Source of the DNA: Clostridia bacterium
GTDB lineage: Bacteria > Bacillota > Clostridia > Christensenellales > CAG-138
Length of the DNA: 44,173 nucleotides
Reading direction: 5' to 3'
Assembly (NCBI GenBank): GCA_017435905.1
Contig: JAFSEB010000012.1
Location: 1-44,173, forward strand
The notes beneath the pieces are model-generated. The model saw nothing but the letters and a program-made list of their open reading frames with translations. It was not told the DNA's origin and did not search any database. The position numbers and the translations under genes were made by a program. The stretch's first letter is position 1; each line of letters starts with the position of its first letter. Below are positions 42,149-44,173 of this stretch, piece by piece.

Positions 42149-42765
42149 AGATCGGCTGTGTGGTGATGGCGGCAGGCGCATCCGCCCGTTTCGGCAGGGA
42201 GAACAAGCTCCTCACCCCCTTCGGCGGCAAGCCCCTTTACCGCTGCGCCTTCGCTGCCGCCGCAAGGGAAGCCTTTTACGCCGTCTCCGTCGTTTCCCAT
42301 TATGAAGAGATCCTTTCCGCCGCAGAGGCGGAAGGCTTCATCCCCGTTTACAACCCTGCCCCGGAGGATGGCATCAGTTTGACCGTTTCCCTCGGTCTTC
42401 GCAGCCTTCCCGATGCGGATGCCCTCATGTTCCTCGTGGCGGATCAGCCGCTGTTGTCGCAAACAACGGTCAGCGAACTCGTTTCCTTTTTCCTTGAAGA
42501 CCCTGCCTCTATCGCCGCCCCTGCCTGCGGCGGCAAACGGGGCAATCCCGTCATTTTTCCGAAGGCATTTTTCCCGGAACTTCTCGCCCTTCGGGGCGAT
42601 CGGGGCGGCAGCGGCGTGATCAAAGCCCATCCTGATGCGCTGCGGCTCTACCCCCTTGCAGATGAAAGGGAGCTTTTCGATGTGGATACCGTCGAAGCCC
42701 TCTTTGACCTTGCAAAATCAACCGAGAACGGAGGAACACATTATGAAATTCGTACACATTTATAA
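42145..42765 (+). CDS. MocA-like molybdenum cofactor cytidylyltransferase
   Basis: A 206-aa nucleotidyltransferase of the MobA/MocA family. The N-terminal nucleotide loop MAAGASARFGRENKLL is clear, VADQPLLS carries the metal Asp, and GKRGNPVIFP follows. MocA links CMP to molybdopterin to make MCD, the cofactor form used by xanthine-dehydrogenase-type enzymes, which fits the hydroxylase encoded on the divergent arm. The start overlaps the hydantoinase stop (ATGA), and the end overlaps guanine deaminase by 23 nt. Position favours cofactor maturation; a sugar-nucleotide role is less likely. Confidence 0.88.
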   Translation: MKIGCVVMAAGASARFGRENKLLTPFGGKPLYRCAFAAAAREAFYAVSVVSHYEEILSAAEAEGFIPVYNPAPEDGISLTVSLGLRSLPDADALMFLVADQPLLSQTTVSELVSFFLEDPASIAAPACGGKRGNPVIFPKAFFPELLALRGDRGGSGVIKAHPDALRLYPLADERELFDVDTVEALFDLAKSTENGGTHYEIRTHL

Positions 42766-44014
42766 AGGCACCATCGTCCATGCGCCGAAGCTCGGCGAGT
42801 TTGAATGCCATGAAAACGCCTACCTTGTCACGGAAAACGGCATGATCGCCGGCATTTTCGATGAGCTGCCCAAAAAATACGCAGGGCTTTGGGTGGAGGA
42901 TCTGGAAAACAGGATCATCATCCCCTCCCTGACCGACCTGCATGTGCATGCGCCCCAGTACATCATGATGGGCATGGGCTTCGACCTGCCCCTTCTTGAG
43001 TGGCTGAACCGCTACACCTTCAAGGAGGAATCCCGTTACAGGGACCCTGCCTTTGCCCGAAAGGTCTACAACCGCCTTGCCCATGAGCTCATCCGCCGGG
43101 GCACCACAAGGGTTGTCATGTTCTCAAGCCTGCACAGGGAAGCCACCCACGTGCTCATGGAGGAGCTGGAGCGTGCCGGCATCACCGGCTATGTGGGCAA
43201 GGTGAACATGGACCGCAACAGCCCGGACTATCTCTGTGAGACCACGGAAGAATCCCTTGCGGAAACACGCCGATGGCTGGAGGAGTGCAAGGGTCGCTAC
43301 CAGTACATCAAGCCCATCATCACGCCCCGCTTCACGCCCTCCTGCACGGATGAACTGATGGCAGGTCTCGGCCAGCTGGCGGAGGAATTCGACGTACCCG
43401 TGCAGAGCCACCTGAGCGAAAACGATGCGGAGATCGCATGGGTGAAGGAGCTGCATCCGGATACGGAGCGGTATTATGAATCCTACGCCAAGTTTGGCAT
43501 GTGGAAGAAGGGCACCGTGATGGCGCACTGCGTCCACAGCGATGAGGTGGAAAGAAAGGCCATGCTGGATGCCGGCGTTTGGGTCGCCCACAGCCCGGAT
43601 TCCAACACCAACATCTATTCCGGCATCGCCCCCGTCAGAAGGATGCTCAACGAAGGGCTGAAGGTCGCCCTTGCTTCCGATGTGGCAGGCGGCGCAAAGC
43701 TTTCCATCTTCCATGCCGCCTGTGAAGCCATCCGTGCATCGAAGCTGCGCTATTATTACAGCGGCAAGCAGGAAGAGGAAGCCTACCTTACCGTGCCCGA
43801 AGCCTTCTACCTTGCCACCAGCGCAGGCGCAGAGTATTTCGGCGCCGGTCCCGGCTTTAAAGAGGGCGATGCCCTGCATGCCATCATCCTGGATGACAGC
43901 AGCCTGCCCCCTTCCCGTGAGCTGTCCCCTGCCGAGCGTGTGGAGCGGCTCCTTTATGCGGATGATGACCGCACCATCGTGGGCGTGGTGAGCGAAGGCC
44001 GCCGCATCATTTAA
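42743..44014 (+). CDS. guaD: Guanine deaminase
   Basis: A 423-aa amidohydrolase converting guanine to xanthine and ammonia. The zinc ligands are in DLHVHAPQY (65-73), HLSEN holds the active Glu, HCVHSD follows, and PDSNTN with SDVAGG completes the site; DxHxHxPQ is the mark of guanine deaminases. The ATG at 42743 follows GGAGGAACACATT inside the end of mocA. It is last in the riboswitch-controlled operon, so its own substrate class is the predicted inducer. No clear terminator follows; the 139-bp structured repeat starts 20 nt after the stop. Confidence 0.93.
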   Translation: MKFVHIYKGTIVHAPKLGEFECHENAYLVTENGMIAGIFDELPKKYAGLWVEDLENRIIIPSLTDLHVHAPQYIMMGMGFDLPLLEWLNRYTFKEESRYRDPAFARKVYNRLAHELIRRGTTRVVMFSSLHREATHVLMEELERAGITGYVGKVNMDRNSPDYLCETTEESLAETRRWLEECKGRYQYIKPIITPRFTPSCTDELMAGLGQLAEEFDVPVQSHLSENDAEIAWVKELHPDTERYYESYAKFGMWKKGTVMAHCVHSDEVERKAMLDAGVWVAHSPDSNTNIYSGIAPVRRMLNEGLKVALASDVAGGAKLSIFHAACEAIRASKLRYYYSGKQEEEAYLTVPEAFYLATSAGAEYFGAGPGFKEGDALHAIILDDSSLPPSRELSPAERVERLLYADDDRTIVGVVSEGRRII

Positions 44015-44034
44015 CATGAAAAAGGGCGGTTTCG

Positions 44035-44173
44035 GGGTATTCCGATAAGAAAACATCGGTCTAAGAAAGGCAATACCGGCCCTATCGGTGTGTTGTGCGG
44101 TCTTGAAATAGCACCACTATTCCTTCGACCACACGCCTGCCGATAGAACCGGTCTTGCCTTTTTAGACTCTTC
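44035..44173 (+). repeat. 139-bp imperfect-palindrome repeat, copy B (cut by the window end)
   Basis: The inverted counterpart of copy A (58-196). Its middle stem reads CTATCGG/CCGATAG. Copy A, read in this orientation, has CTGTCAG/CTGATAG: one G-C pair has become A-U by changes on both strands, and one A-U has become G-U, so pairing is preserved. The element may go on past the window. Confidence 0.85.

Noticed and set aside
1..44173. Terminal repeats as evidence of a circular plasmid or phage genome
   Set aside because: The copies are inverted, not direct, and the content is ordinary chromosomal metabolism without replication or phage genes.

Overview
The window reads as chromosomal DNA of a GC-rich anaerobic Firmicute (class Clostridia). 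This rests on gene content: an electron-bifurcating [FeFe]-hydrogenase HydABC, NfnAB, split ThrE, YhaM, PepV, a DUF1846 protein, DUF1292, an acetyl-CoA-type MetA paired with MetY, clean AGGAGG ribosome sites and a C74-type purine riboswitch. No rRNA, tRNA, CRISPR array, transposase or phage gene was seen, and genus cannot be fixed from the sequence alone.

Layout. 1-253 and 44035-44173 carry two copies of one 139-bp imperfect palindrome in inverted orientation, each lying just 3' of the terminal gene. 254-6990 (minus) is a redox block: nfnA-nfnB, then hydC-hydB-hydA and a small [2Fe-2S] protein, behind a strong promoter and a folded leader. 7258-10631 holds a LysR regulator divergent from metY-metA (homocysteine synthesis by direct sulfhydrylation). 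10783-18058 (plus) contains an AT-richer S51-peptidase-like gene, a two-gene asymmetric ABC exporter, a DUF1292 protein with a 14-cysteine acidic tail, a beta-lactamase-fold hydrolase and a GNAT acetyltransferase. 18113-25737 is mostly housekeeping: tilS-hpt, ychF, an unassigned protein, an NlpC/P60 enzyme with a DUF2807 lipoprotein, yhaM and an anti-sigma-like protein, which follows the ECF sigma gene that ends at 26245. 26460-34846 has DUF1846 and CBS-domain proteins, a degenerate PAP2 protein, two XRE/membrane regulators, uppP with a two-gene ThrE exporter, and pepV.

34913-44014 is a purine-catabolic locus in two divergent arms. The minus arm is ade (adenine deaminase) followed by a three-subunit molybdenum hydroxylase (molybdopterin, FAD and [2Fe-2S] subunits). 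The plus arm is a hydantoinase-type amidohydrolase, a MocA-like cytidylyltransferase and guanine deaminase. Adenine would go to hypoxanthine and then xanthine, guanine directly to xanthine, MocA would supply the molybdenum cofactor, and the cyclic amidohydrolase is a candidate for ring opening. Upstream of the plus arm sits a previously unmarked guanine-class riboswitch (40620-40693) with an enlarged L2 loop. Its terminator uses aptamer bases, so ligand should turn the operon ON, as suits a catabolic operon. The hydantoinase itself seems to start at an ACG codon.

The strongest leads are the purine riboswitch and its locus, the terminal 139-bp structured repeats with a compensatory base-pair change, the Cys-rich DUF1292 tail, and the attenuator-like leader of nfnAB.
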